DNA of 64,000 nucleotides from CAYVVD01 sp964454975 (GTDB taxonomy: Bacteria; Bacteroidota; Ignavibacteria; Kapaibacteriales; UBA2268). The notes under the pieces were generated by a model, which saw only the letters and a program-made list of their open reading frames with translations, did no database searches and had not been told where the DNA came from. The translations under genes were made by a program, and so were the position numbers. Where the stretch lies: assembly GCA_964454975.1 (NCBI GenBank), contig CAYVVD010000003.1:62001-126000 (forward strand). Reading direction: 5' to 3'. Of this stretch, positions 17,596 to 26,745 are shown in pieces (position 1 is the first letter of the stretch; each line of letters starts with the position of its first letter).

Positions 17596-18671
17596 TAGAT
17601 GTAATTGCAAATTATTGAGGCTGCTTTGGCGGACGCTCCCTGTTCCCCAAGGATTTCGCGTATTTTTGTGAATTCAGTCAAGGTGTCTGAGTATAAGTCA
17701 TCATTTTCGATATAATTAATAAGAGCCACTGCAATCTTTCGCGGGGTCGCATCCTTCTGGATCAATTCCGGTACAAAATGTTTGTTCGCAAGAATATTAG
17801 CCAATGAAACATATGGCAGGTTTACAAGCCGCTTTCCGAGTTCAAATGAAACTGTGGATGTTTTATATACCATTACAAAGGGCATTCCGCAAAGTACTGC
17901 TTCAAGATTTGATGTACCGGTTTTAACAACACCAATCGCTGATTTTTTCATTAATTCGCGTGAGTTCGAGAATATATCAGCCTTTTGATTAGTTTTAAAG
18001 TTCTTTTTATCCATAATAGATATTCCAAACCTGTAATCATTTAACTCGCTTGCAAGAATATCAATTGTCCGGTTGAATATTGGCAAGTGGCGGTTTACTT
18101 CCTGCTCTCTGCTCCCGGGTAAAAATGCAATCAGCTTGTCTCTTATACCTGTATTCTCATATTTCAATTCATCATCATCCATTGCAGGATGACCGACAAA
18201 GGAAGTATCTATTCCGAATTCGGAGAAATACTCTTCTTCAAAGGGGAATACTACAAGCAGTTTGTCAACCGAATGAGCAAGTTTTTTTGCCCGGTCTTTC
18301 CCCCATGCCCATAATTGTGGAGCAATATAGTAGATTACAGGGATGCCAATTTCCCTGGCTTGTTTTGCAAGCCTCATATTCATACCGGGGTAATCCACAG
18401 GTACAAATGCGGATATATCTTCGTTTTTGAGCAAATACACAATTCTGTTGATCAATTCCCGGAAGAATCCATACTTCCTGGCAACTTCCCAGAATCCAAC
18501 TACTGAGATTTTATCAAAATCTGCTAAAGGCTCCAGGCCGAGTTTTTGCATCTTCGGGCCGCCCAGCCCTATGAACTTTATATCCGGTTGAATGCTCAGA
18601 ATAGATTGCATCAACCTTGAGGCATGAATATCGCCCGAGGGGTCCCCCGCTGAAATAAAAATCTTTTTCAA
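17595..18671 (-). CDS. lpxB: Lipid-A-disaccharide synthase
   Basis: LpxB condenses UDP-2,3-diacylglucosamine with lipid X to form the lipid A disaccharide at the inner-membrane surface. Family markers are SAGDPSGDIHASRLM (7-21), IGLGGPKMQKLGLEPL, PVDYPGMNMRLA, YYIAPQLWAWGKDRAKKL and the C-terminal KTGTSNLEAVLCGMPFVMVYK donor site. The length, 358 aa, is slightly short but normal for FCB bacteria. It heads the leftward operon with the acyltransferase and lpxK and is divergent from dnaE across 90 bp. Confidence 0.95.
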   Translation of the reverse strand: MKKIFISAGDPSGDIHASRLMQSILSIQPDIKFIGLGGPKMQKLGLEPLADFDKISVVGFWEVARKYGFFRELINRIVYLLKNEDISAFVPVDYPGMNMRLAKQAREIGIPVIYYIAPQLWAWGKDRAKKLAHSVDKLLVVFPFEEEYFSEFGIDTSFVGHPAMDDDELKYENTGIRDKLIAFLPGSREQEVNRHLPIFNRTIDILASELNDYRFGISIMDKKNFKTNQKADIFSNSRELMKKSAIGVVKTGTSNLEAVLCGMPFVMVYKTSTVSFELGKRLVNLPYVSLANILANKHFVPELIQKDATPRKIAVALINYIENDDLYSDTLTEFTKIREILGEQGASAKAASIICNYI

Positions 18672-18761
18672 TTAACCTGTTGGTAACTTGTCTAAAACAC
18701 AATACTACGCAATTTAGGAAAATTTCTATATTGTATGTTTTAATGAAATAGAATTTTATCA

Positions 18762-21700
18762 ATGACTGAGTTTGTCCATTTACATAATCACACTCATTAT
18801 TCCTTGCTGGATGCTGCTCCAACTCCGGAAGAACTTGTAGACACAGCCCTTAATTACGGTCAAAGAGCAGTGGCGCTCACAGACCATGGCGTTATGTTTG
18901 GCATAATGCAGTTTTATCAATACGCAAAGAAAAAGGGCATAAAGCCATTAATTGGGATGGAGGCCTACATAGCAAATGGAAGCAGGTTCGACAAATTAAT
19001 CCCAAAAGGAAGCAAAAAGAGAAACTATTTCCATTTGATTATTATAGCCAAGGATATGCAAGGTTATAAAAACCTGCTTAAATTGACATCACTGGGCTAT
19101 ACTGAGGGATTCTACTACAAACCAAGAATTGACAAAGAGTTACTTGAGAAATACAAAGACGGCCTCATACTAAGTTCTGCATGTATTGGCGGTGTAATCA
19201 ATGCTCCTATTATTGATGGCGACCTGAAACGCGCTTATGATGAAGCCCGTTATTATAAAGATCTATTCGGAGATGATTTTTATATCGAAATACAAAACCA
19301 CGGGCTCGAGAAAGACAAAGCTGTGCTACAATGGGCACCAAAAATCGCCGGAGAACTCGATATCAAACTGGTTGCCACTAACGATATACATTATGTGAAG
19401 CAGGAACACGCAATAGCTCATAATGTACTTCTGTTGATCCAGAATACCAATGCTTCAAATTCAGGTACTGCAGACATTACAAAACTGAAATACGGCACAC
19501 CCGAACTGTATTTTAAGTCAACAGAGCAGATGATTGAAATTTTCGATGAGTTTCCTGATGCAATAAAAAATACTGTTGAAATCGCCGATAAATGTGAGCT
19601 CGAGCTTGAGCTTTGGAACTATCATATGCCGGAATTCCCGATTCCCACGCATACTAAAGCATCTACTTTAAATGAATACCTCGAGGAGCTTGTTTTTAAG
19701 GGGTTGGAAGAGAAATACACTGAGATTTCCGGTGAAATAAAGCAAAGGGCAGAATATGAACTGAAAATTATCGAGGATATGGGTTTCCCGGGATATTTCC
19801 TCATTGTCTGGGATTTTATTCGTGCAGCCAAAGAACGGAATGTAAGAGTCGGGCCTGGACGTGGCTCGGCAGCCGGGAGCATTGTCGCTTATGCTCTTGG
19901 CATAACAAATGTTGACCCACTAAAGTACGATCTTCTGTTCGAGAGGTTCCTAAATCCAAACCGCCAGACAATGCCCGATATCGACATTGATTTTAATGAT
20001 GAAAAGAGGGAAATTGTAATCAACTATGTAAAGGAAAAGTATGGCGATAGCGCTGTTGCACAGATTATTACGTTTGGAACTCTCTCATCGCGTCAGGCAA
20101 TAACTGATATAGGCAGAGTGCTTGGAGTTCCTTTGAGTACTGTAAGAGAAATAACTAAGAAAATTCCAAAGGTCAGGGGCAAAGTAACAAAGATGAAAGA
20201 TGCCCTTGAACTCCCGGAATTGAAATGGCTAAAGGAAACAGAAGATGAAAAGCTGCAGAACCTTGTCAAGTTTGCACTAATACTTGAAGATAAAGTTCGA
20301 AATAAATCCACACATGCAGCCGGTATTGTAATTGCTCCCGGTGAAATATCTGATTACGTCCCTGTTTATCATCCAGATAGAACCAGGAAACAAAGCGTTG
20401 AGATAGCTTCGCAATTTTCGATGAACGAACTTGAAGCTGCAGGCCTTCTTAAAATGGATTTCTTAGGTCTCCGGACGCTTTCTATCATTGACAATACATT
20501 AGCTATGATAGAAAAAAATCATGGTAAAAAATTAGATATTGAAGCAATAGATTTTGACGATGAGGCAACATACAACCTGATTTCAGCAGGTAAAACCCTC
20601 GCGATATTCCAGTTTGAATCCAGCGGAATGCAAGACTATCTAAAAAAACTTCAACCGAGAAACCTCGAAGAGCTTACTGCTATGAATGCCCTTTACAGGC
20701 CCGGACCAATGGATAATATCCCGGAATTCATTGACCGTAAGTTTGGCAGAAAGCCAATTTCTTACCTCCATCCTATTATGGAGAAATCTCTAAAAACCAC
20801 GTATGGCATAATTGTTTACCAGGAACAGGTGATGCAGCTCGTACAACAGATTGCAGGCTTTACGCTTGGTGAAGCAGATATTCTCAGAAGAGCGATGGGC
20901 AAGAAGAAGCAAGAGTTAATGGATGCTCAAAAACCACATTTCCTGGAGGGCGCTGCCAAAAACGATATTGACAAGAAGCTTGCAAATGAGATTTATGATT
21001 TGATTGTTAAGTTCGCTTCCTATGGTTTTAACAAGTCACATTCATTAGCATACTCTTACCTTGCATACCAGACAGCATGGCTCAAGACACATTACACAAC
21101 AGAATTTCTTGCCGCATGCATGACTGCTAAAATTCGTAAACAGGAGAATATTGTTGATTTAATAGACGATGCTAAATATTTTGATATTAAACTTAAACCA
21201 CCGGATATTAATATCTCTCGTGCTGATTTTACAGCCGGAGACAAGGAAATTTACTTTGGTATGGCCGGAATAAGAAATGTAGGCATCAATGCTGTGGAAA
21301 ATATCGTTGCAGCAAGAGAAGAAAAGCAATTTGAAAATCTTTTCGATTTTACATCCCGCGTAGATACAAGACTTATAAACAAAAGAACCCTCGAAGCCCT
21401 TATTTGTTCAGGAGCGTTTGACAATATCAACAAAAACAGGGCGGCATTGCTTGCAGCATGCGATTCGGCAATTGATTATTCCAAGAATCAGTCAAACGTG
21501 GCAAAAAATATTGATTCACTTTTTGGGGAAGCAAAAGAGGCATCAACGCAGTTTCCTGAACTTCCTGAAATTGATGAATGGAGTGAGAACGAAAGGCTTC
21601 AAAAGGAAAAAGAATTCCTGAATTTTTATATTAGCGGGCATCCGCTTCACAACTATATCCCCTATATTGAATCCCTTTCAAACGTAAGACTCAATAACTT

Positions 21701-22232
21701 TAAACATATTGAGGATGGGGAAAGAGTCAGAATTTGCGCCTTAATTAAGGACATCCGAACCAGGTTGGACCGAAATAACAATACAATTGCGTTTGTTATG
21801 GTGGAAGATCTGAAAGATAAAGCTGAATGTATTTTCTGGAACGACTCATATTCAACCAATAGAAACCTGATAATCGAAGACACAGTTGTATTTATCGAGG
21901 GTATTGCCAAGGTAGAAACCGATTCTCTGCAGATTGTGGTCGAAAGATTATTATCACCCGGAGAAGCTGCGTTTTCACTTGCCGGAGGATTCAAAATATT
22001 CCTGGATAAATCAAGAGAAGATTCGATTCGCAGACTTCATAAAATGCAGGAAACACTGGTCAATAATTCTAACCGGGAAATAAAAATTTTGTTCCAGATA
22101 TACGATGGCAATGAAAACAAACCCGGTGATGCTTACTTGGCTTATAAGGTGAATATGAATATGGATTTTGCTACTGTTCGTAAATTAACTGAGATATTCG
22201 GCAACAAAAACGTCCATTTTCTCCTGAACTAA
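18762..22232 (+). CDS. dnaE: DNA polymerase III alpha subunit
   Basis: This is the main replicative polymerase, 1156 aa. The N-terminal PHP domain (FVHLHNHTHYSLLDA, residues 4-18) keeps its histidines and may be metal-binding. The polymerase core has GPGRGSAAGS, the catalytic PDIDIDF aspartates (about 405-411), the third aspartate in LLKMDFLGL (about 565), and the NALYRPGP and SYGFNKSHS blocks. A helix-hairpin-helix region and an OB domain (RVRICALIKDIRTR) follow towards the C-terminus. No intein or frameshift is seen. It is monocistronic or leads into the small membrane protein gene 49 bp downstream. Confidence 0.96.
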   Translation: MTEFVHLHNHTHYSLLDAAPTPEELVDTALNYGQRAVALTDHGVMFGIMQFYQYAKKKGIKPLIGMEAYIANGSRFDKLIPKGSKKRNYFHLIIIAKDMQGYKNLLKLTSLGYTEGFYYKPRIDKELLEKYKDGLILSSACIGGVINAPIIDGDLKRAYDEARYYKDLFGDDFYIEIQNHGLEKDKAVLQWAPKIAGELDIKLVATNDIHYVKQEHAIAHNVLLLIQNTNASNSGTADITKLKYGTPELYFKSTEQMIEIFDEFPDAIKNTVEIADKCELELELWNYHMPEFPIPTHTKASTLNEYLEELVFKGLEEKYTEISGEIKQRAEYELKIIEDMGFPGYFLIVWDFIRAAKERNVRVGPGRGSAAGSIVAYALGITNVDPLKYDLLFERFLNPNRQTMPDIDIDFNDEKREIVINYVKEKYGDSAVAQIITFGTLSSRQAITDIGRVLGVPLSTVREITKKIPKVRGKVTKMKDALELPELKWLKETEDEKLQNLVKFALILEDKVRNKSTHAAGIVIAPGEISDYVPVYHPDRTRKQSVEIASQFSMNELEAAGLLKMDFLGLRTLSIIDNTLAMIEKNHGKKLDIEAIDFDDEATYNLISAGKTLAIFQFESSGMQDYLKKLQPRNLEELTAMNALYRPGPMDNIPEFIDRKFGRKPISYLHPIMEKSLKTTYGIIVYQEQVMQLVQQIAGFTLGEADILRRAMGKKKQELMDAQKPHFLEGAAKNDIDKKLANEIYDLIVKFASYGFNKSHSLAYSYLAYQTAWLKTHYTTEFLAACMTAKIRKQENIVDLIDDAKYFDIKLKPPDINISRADFTAGDKEIYFGMAGIRNVGINAVENIVAAREEKQFENLFDFTSRVDTRLINKRTLEALICSGAFDNINKNRAALLAACDSAIDYSKNQSNVAKNIDSLFGEAKEASTQFPELPEIDEWSENERLQKEKEFLNFYISGHPLHNYIPYIESLSNVRLNNFKHIEDGERVRICALIKDIRTRLDRNNNTIAFVMVEDLKDKAECIFWNDSYSTNRNLIIEDTVVFIEGIAKVETDSLQIVVERLLSPGEAAFSLAGGFKIFLDKSREDSIRRLHKMQETLVNNSNREIKILFQIYDGNENKPGDAYLAYKVNMNMDFATVRKLTEIFGNKNVHFLLN

Positions 22233-22281
22233 ACTTAATGGCTATTATCAACGTAAGATTAATAAATTTCGGAGTTGCAAA

Positions 22282-22458
22282 ATGAAGAACATACTTTCCT
22301 GGGTAATCGCAATTGTAGCGGCTATATTGATTTTTATCGTTCTTTTGAAAATTATCGGTGTAGCTTTGTCACTATTATTTAATATTTTTTATGTCATACT
22401 GATTCTGGTTATAGCTTTTCCTATCTTCCTTTTTGTTAAAAAGCAATTCTTCGGTTAA
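22282..22458 (+). CDS. Small membrane protein, 58 aa
   Basis: The short frame encodes 58 residues, from MKNILSWVIAIVAAIL to FVKKQFFG. Almost all of it is hydrophobic, consistent with two transmembrane helices joined by a very short turn around residues 27-30, with lysines at the C-terminus. A Shine-Dalgarno-like GGAG lies 7 nt before the ATG. It ends 3 bp before the next start, so it is probably translated with the secreted protein downstream. I do not recognise a family. Confidence 0.6.
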   Translation: MKNILSWVIAIVAAILIFIVLLKIIGVALSLLFNIFYVILILVIAFPIFLFVKKQFFG

Positions 22459-22461
22459 AAT

Positions 22462-23712
22462 ATGAAGCTAAAACTTATACTCATCCTGCTCCTGGGTTAT
22501 CTGACTACTGCCATTGCCCAGGAAAACCAGGTAAACTGGTGGGCAGTAGAACTTACCCGTGCAGTTGGTCGGGATATTTTCGATAATAACGGGATTCCAT
22601 ATACCGAGCCCGTAGTTGTAATTGTTAATGCAACATCTAACTCCCGGTTTTATAATACTGCTTATGTTCAGCCTGAAAACGAATTTTATGTGAAATTTGG
22701 TGTACATCCAATGATGGGATTTGTTCGGGACGATATGAAAACATATAAGCCCTACATCCCTAATGAACCCTTTAGTTTTGACAGGGCTGCTGAATATGCT
22801 TCATTCAATCCGATAACACAGGAGTTTGCAATAAAAGATACGGCTGATTTGCTTCATTATCTGTTTAAAACAGTACTATACAATGGATTTACACAAGACC
22901 TGCTTTTTGTCCCTGATGAAGCAGCAACATTACTTGGGAATAAAAATACTAAACTGACTCTGCCAAAAGACACATTGCTGATGATTTTGGAGAACCATGT
23001 CCTATGGCCTTTTCTTGATGATAAGACAAAAGAGGAAGTCCTGAATGTTATGAATGACCTCCCTTATCTTTTTTCGCTTCCTAAAGGAACAAACAAAAGC
23101 AGTATATTCCTTTTTGTGCCTCAAATCGAATTTGGTTCATTGTATGGGACAGAATTAATGGTGAGGTATATACCTCCTGTAAACCTTGATGAGGATATAG
23201 GAGATTTCACATTCTGGGGAATAACATTAAAACACAGCTTGTCGCAATATTTCCCTGAACGCTGGTTTGATATGGCAGTGCAGGGAGCATACCAGGGGAC
23301 AAAACTTAGCAACACAGTGGGCGAAACAAACGCCCAATTCCAGTCGCTTGCACAAATTTACAATGCTAATATTCACTTTAGTAAAAATATTGATGACATT
23401 TTTGAAGTGTATTCGGGCTTTTCCTATGAATACATTGACATTGAAACAAGTTTTGATTATTTCATTCCAATAGAGCAGCAAATCAGCCTGGGGCTTGTTC
23501 GGCCTGAGACCAAAAAGCCCGATCCCGCTAACGGGTACCCCGGAGACCAGAACCCACAGCATACAACTTTAATTGTGGATAATACAAATTACAAGTGGCT
23601 GATTGGACTGCATAAGGAAATAGGGAATTTATCATTGTTTGTTGACTACAGCATTAGCCAGTTTAATATATTCAGCGGGGGAATTGTTTACAGGTTTGAT
23701 ATTATGAAATGA
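22462..23712 (+). CDS. Secreted outer-membrane-type protein (DUF6588-like)
   Basis: The 416-aa protein has a clear signal peptide (MKLKLILILLLGYLTTA, cleavage near IAQ-ENQ). The second half has alternating strands with repeated aromatic residues (GTELMVRYIPP, GITLKHSLSQYFP, FDMAVQGAYQGTK) and ends in strand-like FSGGIVYRFDIMK, as expected for an outer-membrane barrel. This part resembles DUF6588-type proteins of Bacteroidota; I hold that assignment loosely. The first half has no recognised motif. The start lies 3 bp after the 58-aa membrane protein, so the two form an operon. Confidence 0.5.
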   Translation: MKLKLILILLLGYLTTAIAQENQVNWWAVELTRAVGRDIFDNNGIPYTEPVVVIVNATSNSRFYNTAYVQPENEFYVKFGVHPMMGFVRDDMKTYKPYIPNEPFSFDRAAEYASFNPITQEFAIKDTADLLHYLFKTVLYNGFTQDLLFVPDEAATLLGNKNTKLTLPKDTLLMILENHVLWPFLDDKTKEEVLNVMNDLPYLFSLPKGTNKSSIFLFVPQIEFGSLYGTELMVRYIPPVNLDEDIGDFTFWGITLKHSLSQYFPERWFDMAVQGAYQGTKLSNTVGETNAQFQSLAQIYNANIHFSKNIDDIFEVYSGFSYEYIDIETSFDYFIPIEQQISLGLVRPETKKPDPANGYPGDQNPQHTTLIVDNTNYKWLIGLHKEIGNLSLFVDYSISQFNIFSGGIVYRFDIMK

Positions 23713-23816
23713 TACACACGCGCCCCTTCTTATAAGGAGATTAAATTATCATTGAATTATTATCAGCGATAAGTTTTTAGAGAAAAGCGATTTGAGACGA
23801 ATAAATGGAGTATAAC

Positions 23817-24704
23817 ATGTCAACAGTAGTTATTGATGGCAAGCAGACGGCAGCAGAAATCAGGGTAGAGTTAAAGGCAAAAACAGAACAGCTGTTTAAT
23901 GAAAAGGCAATAAGGCCGGGATTGAACCTGCTTCTTGTAGGTGACAATCCTGCATCGAAAATCTACGTAAACAGCAAGGACAAGGCTTGCAAAGAAGTCG
24001 GATTCAACTCTGTTATTAAGACTTTGCCCGGCACAGCAAGTGAAGAAGAAACATTAAATATAATTGATGGCTGGAACAATGATCCCTCCGTACACGGTAT
24101 TCTTGTTCAGCTCCCTCTTCCAAAACAAATTGATGAACAGAAAATAACCGAAGCGATATTGCCTCACAAGGATGCAGACGGCTTCCACCCTGTTAATATG
24201 GGAAGGCTTGTTATAGGGCTGCCGGGATTCCACCCCTGCACGCCGGAAGGTATTATGTACCTGCTTGCGCGTTATAAAATCCCAACAAAAGGTAAACACG
24301 TTGTTGTACTTGGGAGAAGCAATATCGTGGGTAAACCAATAGCTAACCTCCTCTATCAGAAAAATGCCGGCGCTAATGCCATCGTTACAATCTGCCATAC
24401 AGCAGCAGAAGATTTTACATATTTTACAAAACAGGCTGATATACTGATTGCTGCAGCAGGTGTGCCTGAATTAATCAAAGCAGACCATGTAAAAGAAGGT
24501 GTAGCAGTTATTGATGTTGGCATCAACAGGGTAGATGATGACACAAAGCCCAAAGGCTACCGGCTTTGTGGTGATGTTCATTATGATTCTGTTGCTCCAA
24601 AGGCATCAGCAATTACTCCGGTTCCGGGTGGTGTGGGCCCTATGACAATTGCAATGCTGCTTAATAATACATACCTTTCAGCAAGCGGTGCGATGAAGTA
24701 TTGA
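23817..24704 (+). CDS. folD: Methylenetetrahydrofolate dehydrogenase/cyclohydrolase
   Basis: FolD is a bifunctional one-carbon enzyme that oxidises 5,10-methylene-THF and hydrolyses the methenyl form to 10-formyl-THF, feeding purine synthesis. The substrate motif puts Tyr50 and the catalytic Lys54 in SKIYVNSKDKACKEVG. ILVQLPLPKQ, KDADGFHP and the Rossmann VVLGRSNIVGKP follow, and the C-terminal TPVPGGVGPMTIAMLL is diagnostic. An ATG at 23805 is also in frame, but GGAG sits 6 nt before the ATG at 23817, so I prefer the latter (295 aa). The rluA-like gene starts 14 bp later. Confidence 0.95.
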   Translation: MSTVVIDGKQTAAEIRVELKAKTEQLFNEKAIRPGLNLLLVGDNPASKIYVNSKDKACKEVGFNSVIKTLPGTASEEETLNIIDGWNNDPSVHGILVQLPLPKQIDEQKITEAILPHKDADGFHPVNMGRLVIGLPGFHPCTPEGIMYLLARYKIPTKGKHVVVLGRSNIVGKPIANLLYQKNAGANAIVTICHTAAEDFTYFTKQADILIAAAGVPELIKADHVKEGVAVIDVGINRVDDDTKPKGYRLCGDVHYDSVAPKASAITPVPGGVGPMTIAMLLNNTYLSASGAMKY

Positions 24705-24718
24705 AAAAATCCCTGTTA

Positions 24719-25501
24719 ATGAAGCAACAATCTTACGATATAATCCATGAAGATGTACACCTGCTTGTGCTGTGCAAAAATGCAGGGGTGCTTAGCATTC
24801 CTGACAGGTTCAATCCCAACTTGCCAAACCTGAAGGAAATGCTTGAAGACAGTTATGGAAAGATTTTCATAGTACACAGACTTGACCGGGATACAAGCGG
24901 GATAATGCTTTTCGCAAAGGATGCAGATACACACCGTGCTATGAACAGACAATTCGAGCAGAGAGATGTTGTGAAAATATATCATGTTTTCGTTATGGGG
25001 ATCCTTTCAAAAAGCGAAATTGATATAGATATTCCTCTTATGCCCAGCCCTTCCAAAAAAGGGGTGATGATACCCTCCGCCCGTGGTAAGGAATCGCTTA
25101 CCCGGGTCAGTGTTATAGAGCGTTACAGGGTAGCGTCGCTTGTCAGGTGCGAACTTGTGACAGGCAGGCAACACCAGATAAGAGCACACCTTGCAACTGT
25201 CGGCCATCCTTTGCTCGTGGATGAGCTATATGGCAACGATTCTGCGTTTTACCTCTCAAGCATTAAGCGAAAGTTCAACCTGAAGAAGAACACAAGCGAG
25301 CAGCCGATTATTGAACGGCTTACCATGCATGCCCATTCGCTCGAGATAATACATCCCATGACAAATGAGAAAATGTACTTTGAGGCTGAGTACCCAAAGG
25401 ATTTTAAAGCCCTCAGAAAGGTTTTAAGCAAATATGCGATGATAGATGATGTGTATGAGAGGGGGCGGGATACACGCAGGGAAGCAGATAATCGAAGATA
25501 A
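24719..25501 (+). CDS. RluA-family pseudouridine synthase
   Basis: This enzyme isomerises specific uridines in rRNA or tRNA to pseudouridine. The catalytic aspartate is Asp56 in HRLDRDTSG (53-61), and the LVTGRQHQIRAHLATVGHPLLVDELYG region is typical of RluA/RluC/RluD enzymes. No S4 domain is present. I use the ATG at 24719 (260 aa); the reading from a TTG at 24701 overlaps folD. The target base cannot be told from sequence alone. It probably shares a transcript with folD. Confidence 0.88.
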   Translation: MKQQSYDIIHEDVHLLVLCKNAGVLSIPDRFNPNLPNLKEMLEDSYGKIFIVHRLDRDTSGIMLFAKDADTHRAMNRQFEQRDVVKIYHVFVMGILSKSEIDIDIPLMPSPSKKGVMIPSARGKESLTRVSVIERYRVASLVRCELVTGRQHQIRAHLATVGHPLLVDELYGNDSAFYLSSIKRKFNLKKNTSEQPIIERLTMHAHSLEIIHPMTNEKMYFEAEYPKDFKALRKVLSKYAMIDDVYERGRDTRREADNRR

Positions 25502-25582
25502 CCATTTGCAGAAGTGGCATAAAATACTCGCAAACAAGAAGAAAGAAGAACTACATACTTAACGGATTATTAACTTTTTCTT

Positions 25583-25599
25583 CATGTTATATTAACATG
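25583..25599. promoter_or_regulatory. Perfect short palindrome CATGTTA-TAT-TAACATG
   Basis: Seven-base arms match perfectly around a 3-nt centre. It lies 47 bp before the ATG of the tiny lipoprotein-like frame, a position suited to an operator, but no regulator can be named. Confidence 0.35.
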
Positions 25600-25646
25600 G
25601 GGGTATATTAGCTATTTATATTTAAAATTAACCATGAGATGTAATC

Positions 25647-25706
25647 ATGAAAAATGTCTTTTTATATATTTGCATTATACTATCGTTGGTCTTTTCCTGT
25701 AATTAA
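25647..25706 (+). other. Tiny lipoprotein-signal-like frame, 19 aa
   Basis: The frame reads MKNVFLYICIILSLVFSCN and then stops. It has a charged start, hydrophobic core and a lipobox-like LVFSC, followed by one residue. It could be a free lipopeptide, or the remnant of a lipoprotein gene lost after its lipidation cysteine. A second stop follows 9 nt later in the same frame. Confidence 0.3.
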
Positions 25707-26133
25707 CAAAACTCTTAAACTAATGCTGGCAAAGCCCAATATAAATATACCTTTTCTTTCAACAATCCTTATGGTTCTGTTGGTATTGTTCATAATTTGA
25801 TTTTGCATGAGTTTGTTGAAAAAAGATATAGTTTGTATATTGTTTGTATTGTTGAATATGCTGAATACGAATTTTGGAAATACATGCTTAATCAAATGTA
25901 CAGTAGGATTTCAAACTCCCTTAACTGATTGTGAGTTAAAAAATAAAAGGATGAGCCTCATTTTATACACATAAGATTTAATCACATTAGTAAGAAATTC
26001 ACGGCAAAAAAGTAAAACAACTGATTGTTAATAAATTCCAAGTATACTTGATTGTTGTAGTTGCGATTTGGACAGACAACTATATTTTAACTTATTATTG
26101 GATCATTGGAGAATTTAGCATGAATCCAAGCAT

Positions 26134-26168
26134 AAAAAAAGGTGTCATGCTTTACTTAGTATGACACC
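26134..26168 (-). terminator. Intrinsic terminator of the oxidoreductase operon
   Basis: Perfect 8-bp arms (GGTGTCAT at 26141-26148 and ATGACACC at 26161-26168) flank a 12-nt loop. On the minus strand the stem is followed by seven T residues, 23 bp after the gamma-subunit stop. A weaker T run on the other side means it may act in both directions. Confidence 0.85.
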
Positions 26169-26190
26169 TTTTATACTTATTTCAATATTC

Positions 26191-26745
26191 TTATGCCGTC
26201 TGTTTCACATTCCGGATGTGCGACATACCAACATTAAATGCTTCTGTGTTTAATGGAATCAGTTTATGGTAGCGCTCCGGCAACACCTGCTCAAGGGCTT
26301 TTATCACTGTTTTTGGGTCAACAGTTTCAGTAACAGCTATAAATGCACCGAGCATAATCATATTCAGTACTTTTGTGTTTTTCAGCTTAACGGCTTCTTC
26401 GCTTCCGGGAACAGCAAATATATTCAGGTCCTTCCTTGTTGGAGGGGTTAATATATTCGTGCTGTCGTATATGATATTTCCACCGGACACAACCTTTTCT
26501 TCGAATTTATCAACTGAAGGCTGATTAAGCGCAATCACAGAATCGAATATAGATATAATAGGTGAAGAAATGAGTGAATCTGATACAATTGTAATACAGT
26601 TAGCTGTGCCGCCTCGCATTTCCGGGCCGTAGGAAGGCATCCAACAAACTTCCTTGCCTTCAATCATACCCGAATAGGCAAGCATCATACCCATTGATAA
26701 AACACCCTGGCCGCCGAATCCGGCAAAAATTGCTTCGTGAGTCAT
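26191..26745 (-). CDS. 2-oxoacid:ferredoxin oxidoreductase gamma subunit
   Basis: This is the catalytic gamma subunit of a KorC/VorC-type complex that oxidatively decarboxylates a 2-oxoacid to acyl-CoA with ferredoxin as acceptor. The N-terminus carries GFGGQGVLSMGMMLAYSG (8-25) and SYGPEMRGGTANC, both diagnostic. The length, 184 aa, is usual. It is the last gene of a four-gene leftward operon: its start overlaps the beta-subunit stop by 4 nt, and an intrinsic terminator follows. The substrate (2-oxoglutarate or a branched-chain 2-oxoacid) cannot be fixed from this subunit. Confidence 0.92.
   Translation of the reverse strand: MTHEAIFAGFGGQGVLSMGMMLAYSGMIEGKEVCWMPSYGPEMRGGTANCITIVSDSLISSPIISIFDSVIALNQPSVDKFEEKVVSGGNIIYDSTNILTPPTRKDLNIFAVPGSEEAVKLKNTKVLNMIMLGAFIAVTETVDPKTVIKALEQVLPERYHKLIPLNTEAFNVGMSHIRNVKQTA

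Larger units (their letters stand above)
25502..26190. other. Long AT-rich intergenic region between rluA-like gene and VOR operon
   Basis: These 689 bp hold no full-size gene. They contain a perfect small palindrome (25583-25599), a 20-codon lipoprotein-signal-like frame (25647-25706), and the hairpin terminator of the leftward oxidoreductase operon (26134-26168). A 71-codon minus-strand frame at 25680-25895 has a low-complexity composition and no family likeness. Confidence 0.6.

Noticed and set aside
25680..25895. 71-codon minus-strand frame in the 25.5-26.2 kb gap
   Set aside because: Asn/Ile/Phe-rich composition follows the AT-rich DNA; no ribosome site or family likeness.
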